Assembly (NCBI RefSeq): GCF_016744255.1
Contig: NZ_JADGES010000034.1
Span: 1 to 32,541 of the forward strand
Reading direction: 5' to 3'
DNA: 32,541 nt
DNA from: Maribacter sp.
Lineage (GTDB): Bacteria > Bacteroidota > Bacteroidia > Flavobacteriales > Flavobacteriaceae
Shown: positions 1 through 8,244 of the stretch, piece after piece
Layout: each line of letters begins with the position of its first letter
How positions within the stretch are numbered: the first letter of the stretch is position 1
Program-made: the position numbers and the translations under genes
The notes under the pieces: generated by a model
The model's database searches: none
What the model was told of the DNA's origin: nothing
Seen by the model: the letters and a program-made list of their open reading frames with translations, nothing else

Positions 1-345
1 CAAGGAACAGATTTTGTTGCTGAGGTAAGACTTACAAATACATCTAGTAACAAATTAAAAGATATGGCTTTGTCGCAAATTTTTCCAAGTGGTTGGGAGA
101 TAGTAAATACTAGATTTACAGATTTTGGAAGTTTTGCAGAAAATAATGTTACGCATACAGATATACGAGATGATAGAGCTAATTTTTATTTTGATATGAA
201 ATCAAAAGAAACCAAAACTTTTAGGGTGTTACTTAATGCGTCTTATTTGGGAACCTATTACCTACCTGGAATACAAGCGGAAGCCATGTATGATAATGAT
301 TATATGGTAAGAACAAAAGGACAATGGATAAAGGTTGTGCAATAA
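1..345 (+). CDS. alpha-2-macroglobulin family protein, C-terminal fragment
   Basis: The reading frame is open from the first base of the window, so the gene starts upstream and only about 114 C-terminal residues are seen. They show the end of a bacterial alpha-2-macroglobulin (YfhM type): a beta-rich domain containing 'FPSGWEIVN', a 'DIRDDRANFYFD' segment and a closing 'LPGIQAEAMYD' stretch, as in the last macroglobulin domain. The family consists of large periplasmic, usually lipid-anchored, protease traps, commonly encoded beside penicillin-binding protein 1C and thought to protect the envelope. A pbpC gene lies 1.6 kb downstream on the same strand, which supports the call. The thioester region is outside the window and cannot be checked. 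Confidence 0.8.
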   Translation, partial: QGTDFVAEVRLTNTSSNKLKDMALSQIFPSGWEIVNTRFTDFGSFAENNVTHTDIRDDRANFYFDMKSKETKTFRVLLNASYLGTYYLPGIQAEAMYDNDYMVRTKGQWIKVVQ

Positions 346-357
346 ATTAAAGGAATA

Positions 358-807
358 TTAAGCTACCTCGTTTTTTGCTATTGAGGTAGCTTTATCTACC
401 TCCGTAATTTTGGCCCATTCTATTGCTTCTTGCAAAGAAGTAAAGGTTTGTAATTTTACAGGTACAAAAACCTTTTCTAGCAAAGCATTAAAATACCCTC
501 TTTTAGAGTAGCTTACGATACCATAGCCAGTAAAATTATAGTTGCATTTTGCAAATTTAAGCCAGTCCGACGGTATAATAGAATATTTATAAATACGATT
601 ACTAATGTATTTTAACTCATCATATTTTTCAAAATAGATGCTTTTAAATTCTTCGGCAAGGAATTCTCCCTGCTCTTCCCAAGAAATAAGGACATCTTCA
701 GCTATTTCTCCAACAATATAATTATCATACAAGTAAAAATCTCCAAAATCATAACTTAATATATGAAGGGGTTTCTCGTAAAACGGGGAATCTTTTAATT
801 TTCTCAA
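358..807 (-). CDS. conserved hypothetical protein, 149 aa
   Basis: I do not recognise the family with certainty. The product is soluble and acidic, with no signal peptide or membrane segment. The C-terminal half ends in a beta-strand and helix pattern ('FTSLQEAIEWAK') that recalls the STAS/SpoIIAA-like proteins of Bacteroidota, but this is only a resemblance. The only available start is TTG at 805-807: there is no internal methionine, and the in-frame codons just upstream include no ATG. It converges on the macroglobulin gene and its final codons lie inside the shared terminator hairpin. It separates the macroglobulin gene from pbpC, which in many bacteria are adjacent. Confidence 0.6.
   Translation of the reverse strand: MRKLKDSPFYEKPLHILSYDFGDFYLYDNYIVGEIAEDVLISWEEQGEFLAEEFKSIYFEKYDELKYISNRIYKYSIIPSDWLKFAKCNYNFTGYGIVSYSKRGYFNALLEKVFVPVKLQTFTSLQEAIEWAKITEVDKATSIAKNEVA
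360..392. terminator. bidirectional terminator overlapping a coding end
   Basis: A 10-bp perfect stem (360-369 with 383-392) with a 13-nt loop lies 15 nt after the stop of the macroglobulin gene and is followed by TTTA. It also forms the last codons of the converging minus-strand gene, whose stop is 358-360. One hairpin may therefore end transcription from both sides. Confidence 0.6.
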
Positions 808-984
808 TATAGTGTACTTCTGTTCTCGTTGTAAAAAAATACAATTTTAGGGTACTTAGTATATTTTATCGCTTAAAAACTTAAAAAAACTATCTATGGT
901 AACTATTTAATTAAAATAGGAAGTTCGTTTTATAAAGAAAAGAAAAACGCTTTTTTATTTTAAGAAATTAATAGAAGCCGAAGG

Positions 985-1479
985 TTATTCTTTTTTTGTC
1001 TCAGGTAAGACTTTATTAAAAACAAATGCACCGATTTCTTTTACAGGTTCATATAATATAGATTCTTTCTTAGCATCTTCGCTAATAAAGTTTAATGTAT
1101 TATTCATGCGATCAAAAAACACTAATAAAGCCCCAAGAATAACGGCAACTTTTAAAGCGCCAAACAAGGCGCCAGCAATTTTATTTAATAAACCTAGCAT
1201 AGCAAAATCTGCTACTTTAGTTAATAGTTTACCTGCTATATGTACAATTACCACTATAGCGATAAAAGTTATGATAAATGAAGCAATGTTCATATAACGC
1301 TCATTCCATTGCATGTTTTCAGCCAAATAATCTCCGGCTATATAAGAAAAATGAATGGCACCGTATATTCCAACAATAAGAGCGATAATAGATGCTATTT
1401 CAATAAAAAGACCGTTTTTTAGACCTTTCCAAAGTCCCCAAATAAGTAATATTCCTAAAACAATATCTAATATGGCCAT
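985..1479 (-). CDS. CvpA family membrane protein
   Basis: The 164-residue product has about four hydrophobic helices (near residues 3-20, 24-50, 62-85 and 100-122) and opens with 'MAILDIVLGILLIWGLWKG', the usual start of CvpA/colicin V production family proteins. Length and topology fit the family, which are inner-membrane proteins linked to envelope integrity and, in enterobacteria, to colicin V export and purF expression. The start is the ATG at 1477-1479, preceded on the minus strand by a good -7 box at 1496-1503. It is transcribed divergently from the 118-aa gene at 1565. The exact role in flavobacteria is not known. Confidence 0.85.
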   Translation of the reverse strand: MAILDIVLGILLIWGLWKGLKNGLFIEIASIIALIVGIYGAIHFSYIAGDYLAENMQWNERYMNIASFIITFIAIVVIVHIAGKLLTKVADFAMLGLLNKIAGALFGALKVAVILGALLVFFDRMNNTLNFISEDAKKESILYEPVKEIGAFVFNKVLPETKKE

Positions 1480-1495
1480 GCTTCTTTAATTTAGG

Positions 1496-1524
1496 CAAAT
1501 ATAAAACTTTGATTTGTACCTTTG
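1496..1524. promoter_or_regulatory. divergent -7 boxes for the CvpA gene and the 118-aa gene
   Basis: The minus strand at 1496-1503 reads TATATTTG and the plus strand at 1517-1524 reads TACCTTTG. Both match the Bacteroidota -7 consensus TAnnTTTG. They lie 16 and 40 nt ahead of the two start codons. No clear -33 TTTG box accompanies either one. Confidence 0.5.
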
Positions 1525-1564
1525 ATTTTTTAAAAGCGAAAGCACCACAATTAAAAACCAAATA

Positions 1565-1921
1565 ATGTCTAGAGATATAGAGTTAAAAGAACGTTGGAAA
1601 CATTTAGTAGAAAAACTTTCTACTCAGTTTGCAGATGGCGATACGTTAGATTTAGATGCAATTATTTATTTAGTTGGCGTACAAGAACTAGGTCAGTATC
1701 ATAAGAAGTATAAAAAAGACGAAAAATTAAATTTAATGCATATTGCCATTTGTAGGTTACTGGAACCTTATGGATATTATAAATTCGATTTTTTTGATGA
1801 AGAAGGGTGGCCACACTATACTATTCTCGAAGAGTTACCAGCATTAAAAGCTGGCGAGCAGTCTGTTTTAATGAAAGAAGCAATTGTAGGTTATTTTTTG
1901 GGGAGTGAATATATTATTTAG
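1565..1921 (+). CDS. conserved hypothetical protein, 118 aa
   Basis: A small soluble protein with no signal peptide or membrane segment that I cannot assign to a named family. It has a helical N-terminal part ('RDIELKERWKHLVEKLS') and a middle with many lysines and tyrosines around 'LGQYHKKYKKDEKLNLMHI'. The C-terminal part is acidic and contains 'YYKFDFFDEEGWPHYTILEELP'-type aromatic and acidic residues. The ATG at 1565 is preceded by a -7 box at 1517-1524. The stop is only about 32 nt before the likely pbpC start, so the two genes are probably cotranscribed. Its job may relate to the envelope, but that is only inferred from position. Confidence 0.65.
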   Translation: MSRDIELKERWKHLVEKLSTQFADGDTLDLDAIIYLVGVQELGQYHKKYKKDEKLNLMHIAICRLLEPYGYYKFDFFDEEGWPHYTILEELPALKAGEQSVLMKEAIVGYFLGSEYII

Positions 1922-1935
1922 AATAAAATAATTAG

Positions 1936-4302
1936 TTGGATGCGTTATTATTTATGAAGAAGAAAATTGTACAGTTTGCAAAAAGGCACCCTAAGAAATT
2001 ACTTCTTATAAGCACTTTGTGCATTGTATATTATTTTTGCCTTCCTAAGGTTTTGTTTAATGCCCCTACAGCAACCGTTATCGAGAGCAGTGACAATGCT
2101 TTAATAGGAGCCACTATAGCTTCGGATGAGCAATGGAGATTTCCTAAGGTGGATAGTGTACCCTTTAAGTTTAGAACTTGTATTCTACAGTTTGAAGATG
2201 CCCATTTTTACCAACATCCTGGCTTTAACCCTGTTTCGATGGCTAAAGCTATTAAGACCAATATTTCTGCAGGTAAGACCCTTCGTGGTGGCAGTACCAT
2301 TACTCAGCAAGTTATTCGGTTGGCAAGAGAGAATAAGAAACGATCTTATCTAGAAAAAGTAATAGAATTAGTTTGGGCCACAAGACTGGAGTTAAAATAT
2401 ACTAAGGCAGAAATATTAAAACTATACGCAAGTAATGCTCCTTTTGGAGGGAATGTAGTAGGCTTAGAGGTTGCTTCTTGGCGTTATTATGGTTTGCAAG
2501 CGCATCAATTATCTTGGGCGCAATCTGCCACTTTAGCTGTTTTACCTAATGCCCCAAGTTTAATTTACCCAGGAAAAAATCAAGAGAGGTTATTGCAGAA
2601 AAGGAATAGGTTATTACAAAAATTGGCAGAGAATAAGATTATAGACTCTACCACTTACGAGTTGGCTTTACTCGAAGAGCTGCCTAAAAAGCCATACGCT
2701 TTGCCTAAAATTGCGCCGCACTTAGTGCAGGAAATAACAAAAAAGTATAAAGGGCAAAGAGTAACTACATCTATAGATGGAACATTACAAAAAAATGTAA
2801 ATATAATAGTAGAAAAGCATTACCAGAGACTAAAACAGAATTTGGTATATAATGCTGCGGTTTTAGTTCTAGATATAAAGACAAGAAAAGTTTTGGCGTA
2901 TGTTGGCAACACACCAACCACAAAAGAATATCAAAAAGATGTTAATATAATAAAGGCAAATAGGAGTACAGGGAGCGTAATAAAACCATTGTTATATGCT
3001 GCCATGTTAGATGCAGGAGAATTAGTTCCCGAAATGTTGGTGCCAGATGTTCCTACTCAAATTGCTGGGTATACTCCAGAAAATTTTAATGAAGACTATA
3101 GCGGAGCAGTAACAGCAAAAAAAGCATTGGCGCGTTCTTTAAATATTCCTGCAGTACGGTTATTACAATCGTATGGTTTAGAAAAATTCAGAGATCAGCT
3201 TAGTTATTTTAATCTAAAAGGTATTAACAAATCAGCCGACCATTATGGTTTAACCTTAATTTTAGGAGGAGCAGAAAGTAACTTATGGGATTTATGTAAA
3301 ACCTATGCAAACCTTGCTTCCACTGTAAATCATTATACCTCTACTTCTAGTGAATATTATAAAAATGAATTTGTAGAACCTATTTTACAAAAGGAGGAGC
3401 AAATAAATTTTGGAGAAAAAAAAATAGAGAAAAATAGTTTCGATGCCGCAAGTATTTATCTGGCTTTTGAAGCAATGAAAGAAGTAAACAGGCCAGAGGG
3501 GAGCGAATCTTGGGAGTTTTATGATAGTAGTAAAGAAGTAGCATGGAAAACCGGTACTAGTTATGGTAATAAAGATGCTTGGGCTATAGGGGTAACTCCC
3601 GATTATGTAGTTGGTGTGTGGTCTGGGAATGCAGATGGTGAGGGGAGGCCAAACCATACGGGTGTAAGTAGCTCTGCTCCTATATTGTTTGATGTTTTTG
3701 ATGTGCTTCCTAAATCGGATTGGTTCTCCAAACCTTTAGATGAATTTGTAGATGCCCAGGTATGTACAGAAAGTGGTTATTTGGCCACACCTATTTGCCC
3801 TGCAACTACTATTTTTATCCCTAATAAGGAAAATAAGATTCGTGCTTGTACCTATCATAGAAGTATTCAGTTAGATAATAAGAAGCAGTTTAGGGTAAAT
3901 TCTTCTTGTGCAGATTTATCTAATACAATTACAGAATCTTGGTTTGTTTTACCTCCTCTGATGGAGTTTTATTATAAAAAGACACATCTTAATTATAGGG
4001 TGCTCCCAAATTTTAAAAACGGATGTAAACCAACAAATGCATCACCCATGCAATTTATTTATCCTAAAAGTGGCAGCAGAGTTACACTTACAAAGGGTTT
4101 TAATGGAGAAAAGAGTGAGTTAATCTTAAAATTAGCACATTCCAAACAAGAAACAGCTGTGTATTGGTATGTTGATCAAGAGTTTGTAAAAGAAACAATC
4201 AATTTTCACGAAATAGGAATTTTGCCCTCCCAAGGAAAACACAAAATTACAGCCTTAGATGCTTTAGGTAATGAAGCGGTAATACAGATTACAGTAGAAT
4301 AA
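1936..4302 (+). CDS. pbpC: penicillin-binding protein 1C
   Basis: A bifunctional peptidoglycan synthase anchored in the inner membrane, with its catalytic domains in the periplasm. Numbering is from the TTG at 1936. A membrane helix at about 21-37 is followed by a GT51 glycosyltransferase domain with the catalytic Glu-Asp at 87-88 ('FEDAHFYQHPG') and 'GGSTITQQ' at 118-125. The transpeptidase domain shows S347-V-I-K350, SLN at 401-403 and KTGT at 538-541. The last 90 or so residues match the C-terminal domain specific to PBP1C. At 788 aa it has family length. The ATG at 1954 (residue 7) gives a typical 'MKKK' N-terminus and is a likelier start than the TTG. It converges on gpsA with a 4-nt gap. 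Confidence 0.93.
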   Translation: MDALLFMKKKIVQFAKRHPKKLLLISTLCIVYYFCLPKVLFNAPTATVIESSDNALIGATIASDEQWRFPKVDSVPFKFRTCILQFEDAHFYQHPGFNPVSMAKAIKTNISAGKTLRGGSTITQQVIRLARENKKRSYLEKVIELVWATRLELKYTKAEILKLYASNAPFGGNVVGLEVASWRYYGLQAHQLSWAQSATLAVLPNAPSLIYPGKNQERLLQKRNRLLQKLAENKIIDSTTYELALLEELPKKPYALPKIAPHLVQEITKKYKGQRVTTSIDGTLQKNVNIIVEKHYQRLKQNLVYNAAVLVLDIKTRKVLAYVGNTPTTKEYQKDVNIIKANRSTGSVIKPLLYAAMLDAGELVPEMLVPDVPTQIAGYTPENFNEDYSGAVTAKKALARSLNIPAVRLLQSYGLEKFRDQLSYFNLKGINKSADHYGLTLILGGAESNLWDLCKTYANLASTVNHYTSTSSEYYKNEFVEPILQKEEQINFGEKKIEKNSFDAASIYLAFEAMKEVNRPEGSESWEFYDSSKEVAWKTGTSYGNKDAWAIGVTPDYVVGVWSGNADGEGRPNHTGVSSSAPILFDVFDVLPKSDWFSKPLDEFVDAQVCTESGYLATPICPATTIFIPNKENKIRACTYHRSIQLDNKKQFRVNSSCADLSNTITESWFVLPPLMEFYYKKTHLNYRVLPNFKNGCKPTNASPMQFIYPKSGSRVTLTKGFNGEKSELILKLAHSKQETAVYWYVDQEFVKETINFHEIGILPSQGKHKITALDALGNEAVIQITVE

Positions 4303-4306
4303 AGTT

Positions 4307-5308
4307 CTAGTCTAACTTATCCGTAAGGGCTTTAAATATTTTTTTAGCGTTTTTGCCTTTATATAATACCTCATAGACAGCATCTATAATTGGAGTACGC
4401 GATTTTTTGTCTAATTTTCGCATTAATAAATGAGCACTTTTGGTAGCGTAATATCCTTCGGCAACCATACTCATTTCCATCATAGCACTTTTCACGGTAT
4501 ACCCTTTGCCAATCATATTACCAAACATACGATTACGACTAAAAGTAGAATAGCCAGTAACCAACAAATCCCCTAAATAAGCAGAATCGTTAATGTTTCG
4601 TTTCATTTTATGAACACGTTTTATAAACCGTTTCATTTCTCTAATAGAGTTACTCATTAATACACTTTGGAAATTATCTCCATAGCCAAGACCATGAGAA
4701 ATTCCTGCTGCAATAGCATATATATTTTTTAACATTGCAGCATATTCTGTCCCTATAATATCATCCGATATTTTGGTTTTTATATAATGACTCTTTAAAT
4801 TATCGGCTACAATCATTGCTTTTTCTTGGTCTGCACATGCTATGGTTAAATAAGATAGTCGTTCTAATGCTACTTCTTCTGCATGGCAAGGGCCAGTTAA
4901 AACACCAATACTTTCAAAAGGAATATTGTATTTTTCATGAAAATGTTCACCCACAATTAGCCCCGTTTCTGGTACAATTCCTTTTATAGCAGAGAAGACG
5001 ATTTTATCTTCTAAGGAAGATGTTAAGTTTTTTAATTCACTTTCTAAAAATGCAGATGGGATGGCAAATATTAAAAGGTCTGCATTAGAAACAGCATCAT
5101 TAATATCCGAAGTTAATAGCAATTGATCTAGGTGAAATTCCACCGAACTTAAATAGTTTGGGTTATGCTTTTCATTTTTAATATGGGCAATAGCATCCTC
5201 ATTACGCATATACCAATGTACTTGCTTTTGGTTTTCGGTTAGCATCTTAACAATAGCGGTAGCCCAACTTCCACCGCCTAAAACTGCAAACTTTATCTCT
5301 TTACTCAT
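4307..5308 (-). CDS. gpsA: glycerol-3-phosphate dehydrogenase [NAD(P)+]
   Basis: Cytosolic GpsA reduces dihydroxyacetone phosphate to sn-glycerol 3-phosphate, the backbone precursor of phospholipids. From the ATG at 5306-5308 the product is 333 aa, the normal length. The Rossmann nucleotide-binding loop is 'VLGGGSWATA' at about 9-18. The conserved lysines appear as K108 in 'SAIKGI' and K193 in 'MLKNIYAIAAG'. The C-terminal helical domain carries 'LGDLLVTGYSTFSRNR', with the NR that binds substrate. The frame stays open for ten more codons upstream to a TTG at 5338, but the ATG fits the family start and is preferred. Confidence 0.95.
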   Translation of the reverse strand: MSKEIKFAVLGGGSWATAIVKMLTENQKQVHWYMRNEDAIAHIKNEKHNPNYLSSVEFHLDQLLLTSDINDAVSNADLLIFAIPSAFLESELKNLTSSLEDKIVFSAIKGIVPETGLIVGEHFHEKYNIPFESIGVLTGPCHAEEVALERLSYLTIACADQEKAMIVADNLKSHYIKTKISDDIIGTEYAAMLKNIYAIAAGISHGLGYGDNFQSVLMSNSIREMKRFIKRVHKMKRNINDSAYLGDLLVTGYSTFSRNRMFGNMIGKGYTVKSAMMEMSMVAEGYYATKSAHLLMRKLDKKSRTPIIDAVYEVLYKGKNAKKIFKALTDKLD

Positions 5309-5432
5309 AAAAGTGATTTTATACTTCAAACTTACCAAATTTTAAGCATCTTTCTAAGGTATAGAATCAGCAATATAATTTTTTTGGCACAGGATTTGTT
5401 TTGTACTAAGAGAACATTAAAATTGTTTACAG

Positions 5433-6350
5433 ATGAAGGCGATGAAATTACTTTTGGGATTTACGTTATTAGGTACCTTACTTAGCTCTTGTTATACAGA
5501 GGTGCTTATAGAAGATGAATATATAGAGGAACCTATATATACTACCAATCAGGTTTTACAATCGTATGATTTATGGTATGTAGATATTAATGCGACTAAA
5601 GGTAATGGAGAAGTTCCTTTTTTACAACGTGCGTTTACGGTTTCGTTTAAAAACGGAAAAATGTATGCCAATAATAATATTGTAGGTATTGGTAGTACAG
5701 GAAATGGGTATGGTATTTCAGTAGGCTATTATGATGGCTATGGTGGAGCAGTAGATATAGATCATGATGCGGATGGCACATGGGTCTTAGATGTTTTTAC
5801 GGTGAATAATAGTACTATAGAGTTATATGATGCAGGATCTAAAACATCCTATTACTTAAAAGGATACTCTACAGCTACTTTTGATTATGATTATGTTTTT
5901 TATGATAATATAAATTACTTTTTACAAGAGTATGATGCTTGGGAAAAAACATATACCAGTGAACAAGGAGCTATAAATGATTTTGATGAGGAGAATTATT
6001 TACAGTTTTTGCCAGACTTTTTTAAATCTTCTATAGATAAAACAGGAACCCCAATTTCTAGATTGCAATGGGATTTTGAAGGAGAATATCAGGTGTATAA
6101 TATAGAAAACGATGAAACGCTTAAAACTTTAACACTTGCATATGATTTCATGGGCAATGATTACTTTGAGCTTTACGTTATTAATGATAGTACTATTGAG
6201 CTGTATCACCCAAATAGTAAAACGGTTTATGAGTTTAAAGGAAAGGGCTATCAGCAGTATTTAAAATCGGGCAAAGGCTTGGTTAGTAAAAAGAGAAAAA
6301 AGACTTCGAACCCTATAATGAATGTAAAGCGAAGTAGAAAAATAAAATAA
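5433..6350 (+). CDS. putative lipoprotein with an internally duplicated domain
   Basis: The 305-residue product begins with a lipoprotein signal peptide: basic start, hydrophobic core, lipobox LLSSC with the lipidated cysteine at residue 20. The rest looks like two copies of one beta-rich module. The first runs from about 46 and ends in 'NNSTIELYDAGSKTSYYLKG'; the second starts near 168 and ends in 'NDSTIELYHPNSKTVYEFKG'. The last 35 residues are strongly basic and probably disordered. Genomes of the phylum contain similar proteins, some carrying a misleading nicotinate nucleotide adenylyltransferase name; no such motif is visible here. A second ATG three codons in (5442) could also be the start. 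It is followed by a strong terminator. Confidence 0.75.
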   Translation: MKAMKLLLGFTLLGTLLSSCYTEVLIEDEYIEEPIYTTNQVLQSYDLWYVDINATKGNGEVPFLQRAFTVSFKNGKMYANNNIVGIGSTGNGYGISVGYYDGYGGAVDIDHDADGTWVLDVFTVNNSTIELYDAGSKTSYYLKGYSTATFDYDYVFYDNINYFLQEYDAWEKTYTSEQGAINDFDEENYLQFLPDFFKSSIDKTGTPISRLQWDFEGEYQVYNIENDETLKTLTLAYDFMGNDYFELYVINDSTIELYHPNSKTVYEFKGKGYQQYLKSGKGLVSKKRKKTSNPIMNVKRSRKIK

Positions 6351-6405
6351 CAAGAGAGGAATAGTAAAACTTTCTTTGAAGAATTTTTTGGTTGGTTATT
6401 TAGTT

Positions 6406-6445
6406 AAAAACCGCTTTAAACAATATGTTTAAAGCGGTTTTTATT
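6406..6445 (+). terminator. intrinsic terminator after the lipoprotein gene
   Basis: A 16-bp perfect stem (6406-6421 with 6427-6442) encloses the 5-nt loop AATAT. The right arm ends in a run of Ts, and the left arm begins with As, so it could work in both directions. It lies 55 nt after the lipoprotein stop. Confidence 0.85.
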
Positions 6446-6524
6446 TTATATATAATTTGTTTTTATGGGGATAAGAAGTTTAGATTTTTAATAAAATTTA
6501 GCTATATCCTTAATTATTAAACAC

Positions 6525-6559
6525 TTTGAGGAGTACCAAAAGAATTTGCCCTATTTTTG
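6525..6559 (+). promoter_or_regulatory. promoter of the SulP transporter gene
   Basis: TATTTTTG at 6552-6559 is a full match to the Bacteroidota -7 box, with TTTG at 6525-6528 upstream. The 23-nt spacing is longer than the ideal 19. Transcription would start about 15 nt before the GTG start codon. Confidence 0.55.
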
Positions 6560-6577
6560 CGCCCTTAAATTAATGAT

Positions 6578-8149
6578 GTGAAGAAGTATTTAAATCTTTT
6601 CGATTTTAAACAGAAAGTAGATTATAAAACGGAAATACTTTCCGGATTAACGGTTGCCCTAGCCTTAGTGCCAGAGGCAATAGCTTTTGCTTTAATTCCA
6701 GGGTTTTCCCCTTTAACAGGTCTTTATGCGGCTTTTGTGCTTGCATTGATTACTTCTATTTTTGGAGGTAGACCAGGAATGATATCTGGTGCAACAGGAG
6801 CAGTTGCAGTTATTTTTATTGGGTTAATTTTGGAGTTAAAAAGGCATTTTCCAGAGATTGAACCAGAAACGATACTTAATTATGTATTCGCTACAGTTAT
6901 TATTGCGGGTGTTCTACAAATACTAGCAGGCCTTTTACGTCTAGGTAAATTTATACGTTTAGTACCGCATCCGGTAATGTTTGGATTCGTAAACGGATTG
7001 GCTATAATTATTTTTATGGCACAATTTCCAAACTTTTATCAAAAAGGAACAGACAATCTTTTAGAAGGAAGTTCTATGTACATAATGCTTGGCTTAACTC
7101 TTTTAACCATGCTAATTATTTGGGGATTACCAAAATTAACAAAAGCGATACCATCTTCTTTGGTTGCCATTGTGGTGGTTTCAGCTATTGTTTTAGGTTT
7201 TGGTGTAGATACACTTACCGTGGCAGATACCATGAAGGAAGGACAAACCATTAATGGTGGGTTTCCTCCATTATCGATTCCTCAAATTCCATTTACTCTT
7301 GAAACTTTTAAGATTATTTTTCCATACGCTGCTATTGTAGCGGGAGTAGGTTTAATAGAGAGTTTACTTACCTTAAATATTATTGACGAAATTACAGATA
7401 CTAGAGGTCGTAGTAATAAAGAATGTGTAGCACAAGGAACGGCCAATATCCTTTCTGGGTTTTTATCAGGAATGGGTGGTTGTGCAATGATTGGGCAAAG
7501 TTTAATCAATACATCTTCAGGAGCAAGAGCTCGTTTATCTGGAATTACTGCAGCCGTAATGTTATTAGTATTCATCATGTTTGGTTCTGATTTAATAGAG
7601 CAGTTGCCAATGGCGGCTTTAGTAGGATTAATGTTTATGGTTGCCATAGGTACTTTTGAATGGGCAAGTTTTAAGACCTTTAGAAAAATGCCTAACTCGG
7701 ATGTTATTGTAATGGTATTGGTAACCTTAATTACTGCTTATACACATAACTTGGCGAAAGCCGTATTATTAGGCGTTATTATCTCTGCTTTAGCCTATTC
7801 TTGGGAGAACGCTAAACGTATTAGAGCTAGAAAATATGTAGATGACAATGGAGTTAAACACTACGAAATTTTTGGCCCTTTGTTTTTTGGTTCTACCACT
7901 CTTTTTAATGAAAAATTTGATATCCAAGAAGACCCTGAAGAGGTAATTATAGATTTTAAAGAAAGTAGAGTTGCAGATATGTCTGGTATTGAAGCTTTAA
8001 ATAAACTTACAGAGCGTTACCATAAAGTGGGTAAAAAAGTACATTTAAGACACTTAAGCAAGGATTGTATAGATCTACTTAAAAATGCCGATGATATTAT
8101 AGATGTTAATGTTTTAGAAGACCCTACATATAAGGTAGTAAGTAAATAA
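6578..8149 (+). CDS. SulP family inorganic anion transporter with STAS domain
   Basis: An inner-membrane anion transporter of the SulP/SLC26 family (sulfate, bicarbonate or related anions; the substrate cannot be read from sequence). The N-terminal 'LSGLTVALALVPEAIAFAL' signature begins near residue 22. About 10-14 hydrophobic segments follow up to residue ~410, then a cytoplasmic STAS domain at about 425-520 with 'ADMSGIEALNKL'. The length of 523 aa fits bacterial SulP proteins. The start is read as the GTG at 6578, because the overlapping ATGs at 6573 and 6576 are out of frame and hit TGA at once. It stands alone between a terminator and a long hairpin, so it is probably monocistronic. Confidence 0.92.
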   Translation: MKKYLNLFDFKQKVDYKTEILSGLTVALALVPEAIAFALIPGFSPLTGLYAAFVLALITSIFGGRPGMISGATGAVAVIFIGLILELKRHFPEIEPETILNYVFATVIIAGVLQILAGLLRLGKFIRLVPHPVMFGFVNGLAIIIFMAQFPNFYQKGTDNLLEGSSMYIMLGLTLLTMLIIWGLPKLTKAIPSSLVAIVVVSAIVLGFGVDTLTVADTMKEGQTINGGFPPLSIPQIPFTLETFKIIFPYAAIVAGVGLIESLLTLNIIDEITDTRGRSNKECVAQGTANILSGFLSGMGGCAMIGQSLINTSSGARARLSGITAAVMLLVFIMFGSDLIEQLPMAALVGLMFMVAIGTFEWASFKTFRKMPNSDVIVMVLVTLITAYTHNLAKAVLLGVIISALAYSWENAKRIRARKYVDDNGVKHYEIFGPLFFGSTTLFNEKFDIQEDPEEVIIDFKESRVADMSGIEALNKLTERYHKVGKKVHLRHLSKDCIDLLKNADDIIDVNVLEDPTYKVVSK

Positions 8150-8193
8150 AGTTTTAGTATATCGCTATTTCAGGACGGGACAAAGGTGTTTTT

Positions 8194-8227
8194 ATAAAGC
8201 CCAAACATTATAATGTTTGGGCTTTAT
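8194..8227. terminator. bidirectional terminator between the SulP gene and pyk
   Basis: A perfect 34-bp palindrome (17 nt per arm, no unpaired centre) lies between two converging genes, 44 nt after the SulP stop and 17 nt before the pyk stop. Its core is CCAAACATTATAATGTTTGG. The arms end in A/T runs on both strands, which fits termination from both directions. Confidence 0.8.
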
Positions 8228-8244
8228 ATTTAAGGTTTTATTTT

